Source: Deltaproteobacteria bacterium HGW-Deltaproteobacteria-12 (lineage in GTDB: Bacteria; Desulfobacterota; Syntrophia; Syntrophales; Smithellaceae). Taken from it: 64,000 nucleotides of DNA. The notes beneath the pieces were generated by a model, which ran no database searches, was not told the origin of the DNA, and saw only the letters and a program-made list of their open reading frames with translations. The stretch lies in assembly GCA_002840565.1 (NCBI GenBank), contig PHBK01000006.1, positions 1 through 64,000 on the forward strand, given 5' to 3'. This document shows, piece by piece, positions 56,555-64,000 of this stretch. Within the stretch, counting starts at the first letter, position 1, and the number at the start of each line of letters is the position of its first letter. A program made the position numbers and the translations under genes.

Positions 56555-57415
56555 ATGGCTCAATTACCGGACAAAAAGAAAATCCGTCAAGTATTTCGTA
56601 AAGTCCAGAAACATCTGCTGATCGAACAATTAATCCGTCAGTTTTCCACCAACAAGGAAGACATCAGAAAAAAAGCCCTGACCCAGGCAGACCTTTCCTG
56701 CTGCACCAATGTTCTGGAATTAGGCTGTGCTTTCGGATCTTTTACCGGGGCTTTAAAAGACAGATTACATCCGGCTGCCGAGATTATGGGTCTGGACATT
56801 GTCCCTGAATACAAACCTTTCTTCCTGGCAGCATGCAAACATGCCGGATATACCGGATCATTTTCTGCGTCCGGGATTAATCTCATAAAAAAGTACTCTG
56901 CTTCCTCTTTTGATTTGGTAATTTGCAGTTTCGCCCTATACTTTTTTGCCGATATAATTCCCGAAATTGCCCGTGTCCTCAGAAAAGACGGCCGATTTAT
57001 CACCATCACCCATTGCCAATCCAACATGCAGGAGCTAATCGGCATCACCAGAAAAATTCTGGAGCAAAAGAAACTGCTCCAACATCATGACCCCCTGCCG
57101 GTGGAAGTTATCTTGCGCCAATTTTCCGCAGAAAGCGGCCGGGAACGTCTGTCCGAATATTTTGGCCGTGTCTTTTCCGTTGATTTTAAGAATAGTTTGA
57201 TATTTCAACCGTTAGAGATTGATTCTCTTATGGAATACTTTCATTTCAAAAGTCCGTTTTTTCTTTTCGGAACCGATACGGACAGCAATATCATAGCAGA
57301 AGAACTGATTCTTGAGCTGCAAAAAACAGCGGCAAAGAATAAAGTTGTCAACATGTGCAAGGATGATCGCATTTTTATTTGCTCACGACCTTTGACGATT
57401 AAGGAGCAGACATGA
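56555..57415 (+). CDS. SAM-dependent methyltransferase, BioC-like class I
   Basis: The class I SAM fold is clear: VLELGCAFGSFTGAL (motif I), GLDIVPEY, FDLVICSFALYFF and VLRKDGRFITITHCQ. About 286 residues from ATG 56555; a TTG four codons upstream is also in frame. Substrate unknown; the small-molecule methyltransferase layout resembles BioC/UbiE but lacks their specific motifs. It overlaps the Nudix gene start by 4 bp (ATGA), so the two proteins are made together. Confidence 0.78.
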   Translation: MAQLPDKKKIRQVFRKVQKHLLIEQLIRQFSTNKEDIRKKALTQADLSCCTNVLELGCAFGSFTGALKDRLHPAAEIMGLDIVPEYKPFFLAACKHAGYTGSFSASGINLIKKYSASSFDLVICSFALYFFADIIPEIARVLRKDGRFITITHCQSNMQELIGITRKILEQKKLLQHHDPLPVEVILRQFSAESGRERLSEYFGRVFSVDFKNSLIFQPLEIDSLMEYFHFKSPFFLFGTDTDSNIIAEELILELQKTAAKNKVVNMCKDDRIFICSRPLTIKEQT

Positions 57416-58413
57416 AAAAGCGGCGGCAGTTTTGCCTGTATTGCAGCGCAGGCCTCACCAAGAAATTGGAAGATGATGTTCTGAGGGATTTCTGTCCTTC
57501 CTGCAACTCCTTTTTTTATGAAAATCCCCTGCCCGTCGTTTCCTCTATTCTTGATGCTTCGCGGCAGATTCTTCTGGTCAAGCGCGACCGGGCACCCTTT
57601 AAGGGTCGCTGGTGCCTGCCGACCGGCTTTGCCGAGGCCGGAGAAAGCATTGAAGATGCAGCTCTGCGCGAACTGGAAGAAGAAACCGGCATTAAGGGGA
57701 AAATAGTCCGTCTGCTGGATGTAGATTCCTACAGAAGCCGGTTTTATGGTGATTTGCTTTTCCTGACCTTTGTGGTGGAACAGACCGGCGGAAAACTTGC
57801 AGCAGGTGACGATAGTGTTAAAGCCCAATTCTGGCCGGTGGGGAAGATACCTTTACTGGCTTTCCGGCCGAACAGACGAGCGCTTTCTGCCTATATAAAA
57901 AGCAAAAGGGATTACTGGACAATTCTGGATTCCATTGATTATGCCGATAAAAAGAGTCCCCGTCCGGATGCAGCAAAAAACACCTTAACCCGGCGCTTGG
58001 TCAATATAATTGTGCGGAACAAGGAAGCTGTTATTTACAGCTGGATAGAGGATGTTACCCATAGCAAATCCACTGCCGAGTACCACAAATTTGACTCTAA
58101 AAAGCTGTTTATAACTGGAGATAAAATCATTTCCCAAATTATTCTCTGGCTGGGAGGTTTGTATGAAATTAACTCCCTGAAAACTTTTTATATTAAGCTC
58201 GGCAGAGAGCGAAAAAAAGAAGGTTTTAAGCTCAGCGAAACACTGAGCGCTCTCAGCCTGGTCCGAAAACATATTTGGGCGGTCAGCCTCCATCAGGACG
58301 GCTGGCGTAAAAGTATCGACCTTTACATGACCTTTGAAATGCAGCGGCGTATGACTATTTTCTTCGATCTGGCAATATTTTACCTGACACAAGGATACGA
58401 AGTTATCGGTTGA
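57412..58413 (+). CDS. Nudix hydrolase with N-terminal zinc ribbon and C-terminal helical RsbRD_N-like domain
   Basis: N-terminal zinc ribbon (CLYC...CPSC, about 8-31), Nudix domain (about 38-165) with an intact Nudix box GFAEAGESIEDAALRELEEE, then about 150 extra residues (about 185-333). That tail is all-helical, with NKEAVIYSWIEDV and LSALSLVRKHIWA patterns resembling the RsbRD N-terminal helical sensor domain attached to stress regulators. Nudix enzymes cleave nucleoside diphosphate derivatives; the substrate is unknown (NADH- or ADP-ribose-like guess from the ribbon). Confidence 0.8.
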   Translation: MKKRRQFCLYCSAGLTKKLEDDVLRDFCPSCNSFFYENPLPVVSSILDASRQILLVKRDRAPFKGRWCLPTGFAEAGESIEDAALRELEEETGIKGKIVRLLDVDSYRSRFYGDLLFLTFVVEQTGGKLAAGDDSVKAQFWPVGKIPLLAFRPNRRALSAYIKSKRDYWTILDSIDYADKKSPRPDAAKNTLTRRLVNIIVRNKEAVIYSWIEDVTHSKSTAEYHKFDSKKLFITGDKIISQIILWLGGLYEINSLKTFYIKLGRERKKEGFKLSETLSALSLVRKHIWAVSLHQDGWRKSIDLYMTFEMQRRMTIFFDLAIFYLTQGYEVIG

Positions 58414-58490
58414 TTACATTTATTTCCATAATGGCTGATGAAAATAATCATTGCGGCTTTGGCGGGCAGATAATTTAAAGATTATTTGAT

Positions 58491-58519
58491 TTGACTTGCA
58501 ACTGTCCTTTTCCTATACT
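58491..58519 (+). promoter_or_regulatory. Sigma70-type promoter of the hydrogenase operon
   Basis: TTGACT (58491-58496) and TATACT (58514-58519) are exactly 17 bp apart, each one mismatch from consensus, in the 240-bp gap before the hydrogenase gene. This leaves a leader of about 125 nt. No other notable structure was found in the leader. Confidence 0.65.
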
Positions 58520-58653
58520 AAAGCAGTCAAAAAGAAACTTCTGATCAGCGCTCTGCGCTGCCTCATGATATTTCTGAAATTTAATTTAAGGACAAGGAAA
58601 TCTGTTTTCCCCTTAGAATACAATAATATTATAAGCTGGAAGAAATTATCTCT

Positions 58654-61600
58654 ATGATTACAGTAAATATTGACGGAAAAGATTGCAAGACGTTAAAAGG
58701 TTTGACGATTATTGATGTTGCCCGTTCCTCCGGAATAGACATTCCGGCTTTGGGATACGATCCCCGCGTCAGCCCCCCGAGTAACTTTGAAGCCGCATTT
58801 GTGGAAATAGCTGAAGGTGACCAGACCAGATTTGTTTCGGCAACTTCCACACCGGTTGCCGACGGCATGGTTATACGCACTCAAACCGCAGCTCTCGTCA
58901 GCTATCGGAAGATATATCTGCAGGCTCTCCTGCGTCATCATTACGGCGATTGTATTGCTCCGTGCGTTTTGCGCTGTCCGGCGCATATTGACATTCAGAA
59001 ATACATTTATCATGTCACTTGCGGTAATTTCCCGGAAGCTCTCGCGGTAATCAAGGACAGCAATCCTCTGCCCGCAGTCTGCGGACGCGTCTGCCCCCAT
59101 CCCTGTGAAACCGATTGCCGCCGGAACGCTCAGGACGGTGCCGTCAATATCAACGGCATCAAACGCTTCGTCGCCGACTGGGACTTATGCCAGCCGAATA
59201 GCTATCGTCCCGTGTGCCGGCCGGATACAGGAAAGAAAATAGCGATCATCGGAGCGGGCCCGGCCGGTTTAACCGCCGCCTGGTTTTTGCGCCGCCTTGG
59301 TCACACCGTTAACATTTTTGAAATGCAGGAAGCGGCCGGCGGCATGCTGCGCTGGGGCATCCCCTATTACCGGTTGCCCGAAAAAGACCTGGATGCGGAA
59401 ATAAAAACAATTATCGATCTGGGAATCAACATTTCCTATCATAAAAAACTGGGCCGCGATTTTACACTGAAATCACTCCACCGCGAAGGCTTTGACGCCG
59501 TTTTCCTGGGATTGGGCGCACAAAAAGCAACCGCTATCGGCGTCAAAGGCGAAGACAATAAAGGGGTTATGTCCGGCCTCGATTTTCTGGCAAAACTCGC
59601 CCGCGGCGAAAAACCTGCTCTGGGCAATCGAGTCATTGTCATCGGCGGCGGCAACACAGCCATGGATGCTGCGCGCAGTGCCGTCCGTCTTGGTGTCAAA
59701 GACGTGATTGTCGCCTATCGCCGCACCCGTCAGGAAATGCCCGCCCAGGATATAGAAATTGAAGAAGCCATTGAGGAAGGCGTCAATATGCAGTATCTCA
59801 CTGCACCGGTTTCCATCGCCCCCTCGGGCGAAACGCTGCAAATGACCTGCGTCCGGATGGAACTGGGCGAACCGGATAAGAGCGGAAGGCGGCGTCCCGT
59901 GCCTCAGGAAGGTTCGGAATTTCTGCTCACGGCAACAACTATTATTTCCGCCATCGGCCAGGCGGTGGATGGTTTCTGTATCGGCAATGAGAGTTTGATC
60001 GACAAATGGGGCAACATCTTAGTAGACCAGTCAACAATGCAAACAGCCCTTCCCTGGGTCTTCTCCGGCGGTGACTGCGTCACCGGCCCGGATATAGCCA
60101 TTGCCGCCATCGGAGCCGGTAAGCGCGCAGCGGAATCAATAGATGAATTTGTGAGGATGGGCTCTGTTACCGCAAAAAGCAATCCTTATACCTGCACCAA
60201 AGGCAACTGGAAGAATTTGCCGCCGGATACTTTCCGGGGCATAACTCCTTCCCCGCGTCGGGAAGTGCCTGTGCTGGCCGCACAAGCCAGAAAAAACAGT
60301 TTCGACGAATCTTCTGCAACATGGGATCATGACACGGCAATAGCGGAAGCTTCCCGCTGTATTTCCTGCGGCTGCACGGAACGCTATGATTGTGAACTGC
60401 GCAGCTACGCCAGCGAGTATGGCGTTGAATATGATTTCACGCAACCGGCCAAACCTCTGCCCGTTGATGAAAACCACCCCATCATTATAAGGGACTCCGG
60501 CAAGTGTATTTTATGCGGACTGTGCCTGAAAGTATGCCGGGAGATGGAAGGTGCTTCGGCGCTGAGCTTCTATGAAACCAATGATATTTTGACCATTGGA
60601 CCCAACGACCATCGCCCCCTGGACATGACTGCCTGCGTGGCCTGCGGCCACTGCGCGATGGTCTGCCCTACCGGAGCGCTGACCCTGAAGCCGACTCTGC
60701 CCGACGTTTACCGGGCCTTGAAAAATCCGGAACTTACAGTCGTAGCGCAGATAGCTCCCGCCGTGCGCGCCGCTTTTTCGGAGCAATATGGTATTGATGG
60801 CGCCGATGTAATGCCGGTTTTAAGTGCCTGTTTAAAGAAACTCGGATTTGATTTTGTTTTTGATACCTGCTGGGCGGCCGATCTGACCATCATGGAAGAA
60901 GGCACGGAATTCCTGTCGCGCCTGGCCGAAGGCGGCGTTCTGCCGCAGATTACTTCCTGCTGCCCGGCCTGGGTAAATTACTGCGAAAAAATGGCGCCGG
61001 ACCTCCTTCCGCATCTATCTTCCTGCAAATCACCTCAGCAGATGTTCGGCGCGGTAATGAAGCAGTACTTCGCCAAACAACTTCAAGTACGGCCGGAATT
61101 TCTTTATTTTGTGTCCATCATGCCCTGCAATGCGAAGAAATACGAATCCATGCGCCCCGAGTTCAAAACCAACAATATTCAGGATGTTGATCGCGTGCTC
61201 ACCACTTGGGATGTAATGACCATGCTTGGCGAAAAAAACATTGATCCCCGCCTGATATCACCGCTGCCGGTGGATGCTTTCTTCAGCAAGGCATCCGGCG
61301 CAGGGATTATTTTCGGCGCCAGCGGCGGTGTAGCCGAAGCCGCGCTCAGGCTTGCCGCGGAACGCGTTATGGGCAAACGTATGGAAAGCTTCGCTTATGA
61401 AGGAGTCCGCGGCCTTCAGGGCGTAAAAGAAGCAACCATTACTTTTGGTAATTCCGCAGTGCGCCTGGCAGTAGTCAGCGGTCTGCAAAATGCCCAAAGG
61501 CTGATCGATCGGATGAGAGAAGGCGACGCCCCTTATGATCTGATTGAAGTTATGGCCTGTCCCGGCGGATGTATCAACGGATCCGGTAATCCGGCGCCAC

Positions 61601-62088
61601 TTTTGCAAAGCGATACGGAACACCGTCTGGAAGTCCTCTATCGTCTTGATCAGGATGCATCCATCCGGACCAGCCAGGACAACCCTTCCGTTCAGGCAAT
61701 TTATACTAACTGGCTGGGCGAGCCGGACAGCGAAATGTCACATCATGCTCTCCATACCGCCTACAAGCGTCGCTCCATGCGTAGGCAGGACATTCAGGAA
61801 GAGCCGTTGGTATTGTTGCCAGTTGTAGATGTTGGAGTGTGCATCGGAACCAACTGCTACATCAAGGGTTCCTGGAAACTACTGGAGGGATTGCCCATAG
61901 AATTAAAACGGCGCGGAATTGCCGATCATTTCCGCATCAAAGCGCGTTTTTGCACCGGTCAGTGTGAGGGCGGCCCTAATGTCGCGGTCGGCAATAAAAT
62001 TATTTCCGTGGATAATACCGATCAAGCAGGAGATTTTATTGATACCCACCTGCTGCCGATGATCCAAGCGGAAGAAACTGGAAAGTGA
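58654..62088 (+). CDS. Fusion [FeFe]-hydrogenase: ferredoxin-like / GltD-like / H-cluster / thioredoxin-like
   Basis: 1144 residues. 1-80: HydA/NuoG-type [2Fe-2S] fold with all four expected ligand Cys replaced (G34, F45, A48, T64). 95-160: GltD-type [4Fe-4S] segment (C100, C104, C108; C143, C147, C151, C155). 190-500: FAD and NAD(P) Rossmann motifs IIGAGPAGL and VIGGGNTAMDAA. 610-675: two [4Fe-4S] sites (CILCGLC, CVACGHC). 690-985: H-cluster domain with TSCCPAW, MPCNAKKYE and MACPGGC, all catalytic. 1060-1140: thioredoxin-like [2Fe-2S] (CX4C...CX3C). It matches the glutamate-synthase-linked [FeFe] group (A2) and probably couples NAD(P)H and H2. Confidence 0.9.
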   Translation: MITVNIDGKDCKTLKGLTIIDVARSSGIDIPALGYDPRVSPPSNFEAAFVEIAEGDQTRFVSATSTPVADGMVIRTQTAALVSYRKIYLQALLRHHYGDCIAPCVLRCPAHIDIQKYIYHVTCGNFPEALAVIKDSNPLPAVCGRVCPHPCETDCRRNAQDGAVNINGIKRFVADWDLCQPNSYRPVCRPDTGKKIAIIGAGPAGLTAAWFLRRLGHTVNIFEMQEAAGGMLRWGIPYYRLPEKDLDAEIKTIIDLGINISYHKKLGRDFTLKSLHREGFDAVFLGLGAQKATAIGVKGEDNKGVMSGLDFLAKLARGEKPALGNRVIVIGGGNTAMDAARSAVRLGVKDVIVAYRRTRQEMPAQDIEIEEAIEEGVNMQYLTAPVSIAPSGETLQMTCVRMELGEPDKSGRRRPVPQEGSEFLLTATTIISAIGQAVDGFCIGNESLIDKWGNILVDQSTMQTALPWVFSGGDCVTGPDIAIAAIGAGKRAAESIDEFVRMGSVTAKSNPYTCTKGNWKNLPPDTFRGITPSPRREVPVLAAQARKNSFDESSATWDHDTAIAEASRCISCGCTERYDCELRSYASEYGVEYDFTQPAKPLPVDENHPIIIRDSGKCILCGLCLKVCREMEGASALSFYETNDILTIGPNDHRPLDMTACVACGHCAMVCPTGALTLKPTLPDVYRALKNPELTVVAQIAPAVRAAFSEQYGIDGADVMPVLSACLKKLGFDFVFDTCWAADLTIMEEGTEFLSRLAEGGVLPQITSCCPAWVNYCEKMAPDLLPHLSSCKSPQQMFGAVMKQYFAKQLQVRPEFLYFVSIMPCNAKKYESMRPEFKTNNIQDVDRVLTTWDVMTMLGEKNIDPRLISPLPVDAFFSKASGAGIIFGASGGVAEAALRLAAERVMGKRMESFAYEGVRGLQGVKEATITFGNSAVRLAVVSGLQNAQRLIDRMREGDAPYDLIEVMACPGGCINGSGNPAPLLQSDTEHRLEVLYRLDQDASIRTSQDNPSVQAIYTNWLGEPDSEMSHHALHTAYKRRSMRRQDIQEEPLVLLPVVDVGVCIGTNCYIKGSWKLLEGLPIELKRRGIADHFRIKARFCTGQCEGGPNVAVGNKIISVDNTDQAGDFIDTHLLPMIQAEETGK

Positions 62089-62089
62089 A

Positions 62090-62365
62090 ATGCTTATAAT
62101 AGAAATTTGTGTCGGCAGTTCCTGCAGCCTGCGCGGTTCTGATGAACTGGCGTCGGAATTATTCCGCCTTATTAAGAAAGAGAATCTCGATGGTCTGGTC
62201 GATATCGTCGGTGCCTTCTGCATGGACACCTGCTCCAAGGGAATTTCCGTGCACATAGGCGAACGTGAATTCAGCGGCATTCAACCACAGCAGGCCGAAG
62301 AGTTTTTTTATAAAGAGATTATCGGACAAGTTGAATCCGGGATATTGCCGAAAAAAATGGATTGA
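62090..62365 (+). CDS. Small thioredoxin-like [2Fe-2S] ferredoxin (NuoE-like)
   Basis: 91 residues with the [2Fe-2S] ligands C7VGSSC12 and CMDTC around residue 46, the CX4C/CX3C pattern of NuoE and HydC. It lacks the N-terminal helical extension of full NuoE. It follows the fusion hydrogenase by one base and repeats the type of domain at that protein's C-terminus. Probably an electron carrier for the hydrogenase or for the sensory protein that follows. Confidence 0.85.
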   Translation: MLIIEICVGSSCSLRGSDELASELFRLIKKENLDGLVDIVGAFCMDTCSKGISVHIGEREFSGIQPQQAEEFFYKEIIGQVESGILPKKMD

Positions 62366-62401
62366 ATCTTTCTTTCTGAAAAACATCAATAAAGGATAAC
62401 C

Positions 62402-64000
62402 ATGAATGATCCAATTATTATAACCAACCCGGCCCGCTGCCGCGATTGCTACCGGTGCGTTCGCCATTGCGACGTCAAGGCTATTCGTGTTCACGACGGC
62501 CAGGCCCAGGTGGTACCGGAATTATGCATTGTCTGCGGAACATGTATTCGCAGCTGTCCCCAAAAGGCCAAGGACGTTCACAGCGCGACACAGGATGTGA
62601 AAAAGGCGATCTCGGAAGGACGAAAGGTCATCGCGTCAGTCGCTCCGTCAGCGCCGGCTTATTTTGGCTTCGATCATTTTTCCGAAATGGAAGCGGCACT
62701 TCGGCAACTGGGCTTTTTCGCCGCCGAGGAAACCGCTATTGGAGCTGAGATAGTAGGACTGGCTCACCGCGACTACATGGAACAAAGGCCGGATCTCCGG
62801 CCGGTGATTACTTCCTCTTGCCCGGTCATAGTAAATTTGATTGAAAAATATCATCCCGACCTGATCCCTCATCTGGCGCCCATTGTTTCGCCGATGATCG
62901 CACACGGGCGGCTGCTCGCCGCTAAATACGGTCCGGATGCTTATATTGTCTTCATTGGTCCATGCATAGCGAAAAAACTGGAAATATTCGATGCGTCCGA
63001 AGCGGGTGAAGTTTCGGCCGCAATAACTTTTCACGGTCTTTCCAACTGGCTTCTTGAGGCGGGTATCGTCTTTGAAAAAGCCGAAAGCAGAGGGGAATCT
63101 TCATTAACCGTCGATGCACGACTTTTTCCAATCGAAGGAGGACTGCTGGGAACGGCTGGATTGAGCACTGACATGCTCGCCAGTTCGCTGGTTGTCGCCA
63201 GCAGTCTGGAAGCCTGCCGCAATATTCTGTGCGACATCCGCGCCGGTCAGCTAAACGCTTCGCTGGTGGAGTTGATGGCCTGTCCCGGCGGCTGCATTAA
63301 CGGCCCGGCCATGGCCGACCTGCCCGGAGGCATTTATTCAGCACGCAAGAAAATTTTAGAATACCAGCGGAATCGCCCGGCTTATGCTCCGGTTGCCCGC
63401 GCTGACTGGCCGGATCTGATGCGCTCTTACCAGGACAAAAAAGAGCCCATTCCCGAATTCAGCGAAGAGCAGATCAAGGAAGTGCTGCAACGTGTCAATA
63501 AATATACGCCCGATGATGAACTCAATTGCGGAGCCTGCGGTTATTCCAGCTGCCGCGAAAAAGCAGTCGCCACACTGCGAGGAATGGCAGAGGTCACCAT
63601 GTGCATTCCCTATATGCGCCGCCGATCCGAATCTCTGCGTCAGGTCGTCATGGACGTATCTCCGAACTCCATTGTCATAGTTGATGATCATCTGGCTATT
63701 CAGGACTTGTCTCCAACTGCCGAGCAATTATTTAACTGCCCTCTTGCAGATGTTAAGGGCAAACACATTTCCCGGCTGATTCCTCTCTATGACGACTTCA
63801 TCACTGTAAGGGATACCGGAATTCCCGTAATCGGTAAAATCCGGCGGCTCAATGATAATCTTGTCACGGAGCAGAGTATTGTGCGCGTGGAAGGACAATC
63901 TCTTTTGGTAGCAATCATGCATGATATCACCGAAAATGAAACCGAAAAGCAGAAATTCCTGGAACTGCGGGCAAAAACCCTGGAACAAACCCGGGAAGTG
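62402..64000 (+). CDS. Sensory-type [FeFe]-hydrogenase with Fe-S and PAS domains (3' end outside window)
   Basis: 533 codons seen, no stop. 1-60: two [4Fe-4S] sites (C13, C16, C19, C23; C42, C45, C48, C52). 75-330: H-cluster domain with TSSCPV at 137-142 in place of TSCCPxW (the proton-relay Cys is Ser139), GPCIAKK (C188) and MACPGGC (C294, C298). 385-420: further Fe-S motif CGACGYSSC...C. From about 430: PAS domain with a coiled coil beginning at the edge. This is the group C (HydS) layout, an H2 or redox sensor expected to end in a kinase or phosphatase. AAAGGA precedes the ATG. Confidence 0.88.
   Translation, partial: MNDPIIITNPARCRDCYRCVRHCDVKAIRVHDGQAQVVPELCIVCGTCIRSCPQKAKDVHSATQDVKKAISEGRKVIASVAPSAPAYFGFDHFSEMEAALRQLGFFAAEETAIGAEIVGLAHRDYMEQRPDLRPVITSSCPVIVNLIEKYHPDLIPHLAPIVSPMIAHGRLLAAKYGPDAYIVFIGPCIAKKLEIFDASEAGEVSAAITFHGLSNWLLEAGIVFEKAESRGESSLTVDARLFPIEGGLLGTAGLSTDMLASSLVVASSLEACRNILCDIRAGQLNASLVELMACPGGCINGPAMADLPGGIYSARKKILEYQRNRPAYAPVARADWPDLMRSYQDKKEPIPEFSEEQIKEVLQRVNKYTPDDELNCGACGYSSCREKAVATLRGMAEVTMCIPYMRRRSESLRQVVMDVSPNSIVIVDDHLAIQDLSPTAEQLFNCPLADVKGKHISRLIPLYDDFITVRDTGIPVIGKIRRLNDNLVTEQSIVRVEGQSLLVAIMHDITENETEKQKFLELRAKTLEQTREV

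Noticed and set aside
57241..57828. Open frame of 195 codons on the minus strand at the methyltransferase/Nudix junction
   Set aside because: Runs against two coupled plus-strand genes with clear motifs.

Overview
The window reads as a chromosome segment of an anaerobic, Gram-negative deltaproteobacterium, most likely of the Syntrophales (Syntrophus/Smithella type). This rests on gene content and not on a database match. LPS genes (kdsA, kdsC, lptABC) show an outer membrane. The hprK/rapZ/ptsN/rpoN neighbourhood, FusA2, hybrid-cluster protein, two [FeFe]-hydrogenase-type proteins, a dienoyl-CoA isomerase-like protein and beta-keto-acid cleavage genes fit a strict anaerobe living on syntrophic or fermentative acid metabolism. 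Coding density is high and most genes lie in short operons.

Layout. 1-465: the edge of a probable insertion sequence and a 7-bp-period repeat. 466-7832 (minus): tRNA-Pro, rdgB, rph, amidase, rsh, proS, ispG. 7833-8432: a gene-free block of nested inverted repeats. 8433-13712 (minus): a PurF-like protein without its glutaminase residues, an aminotransferase, coaD, rsmD, pssA, psd. 13886-21088 (plus): transglutaminase-like protein, ABC exporter pair, cation efflux protein, fusA2. 21473-33919: mixed housekeeping genes (Mut7-C RNase, LapA-like, HIT, YfcE-type phosphoesterase, ligA, acyP, ECH1-like, aminotransferase, slipin/NfeD, UDG, coaBC, FkbM methyltransferase). 34131-35468: M23 peptidase.

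35535-53357 holds the classic block rapZ-hprK-ptsN-hpf-rpoN-lptB-lptA-lptC and then kdsC-kdsA-TPR-xerD, all on the minus strand. It is split between lptC and kdsC by about 7 kb of plus-strand genes: a PAS histidine kinase, a LuxR-type regulator, a GntP-family permease, two 3-hydroxyacyl-type dehydrogenases and a BKACE (DUF849) enzyme. Together these look like a regulated uptake-oxidise-cleave route for a beta-hydroxy acid of unknown identity.

53470-64000: rpiB, then hcp divergent from a CRP/FNR regulator with a perfect palindrome between them, a methyltransferase, a Nudix protein with an extra helical domain, and a hydrogenase locus. That locus encodes a 1144-residue fusion (cluster-less ferredoxin-like domain, GltD-like flavoprotein, [FeFe]-hydrogenase, thioredoxin-like [2Fe-2S] domain), a separate small thioredoxin-like ferredoxin, and a sensory-type [FeFe]-hydrogenase with a PAS domain that runs off the window. 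The fusion hydrogenase with its putative H2 sensor, and the BKACE cassette, are the two systems most worth following.
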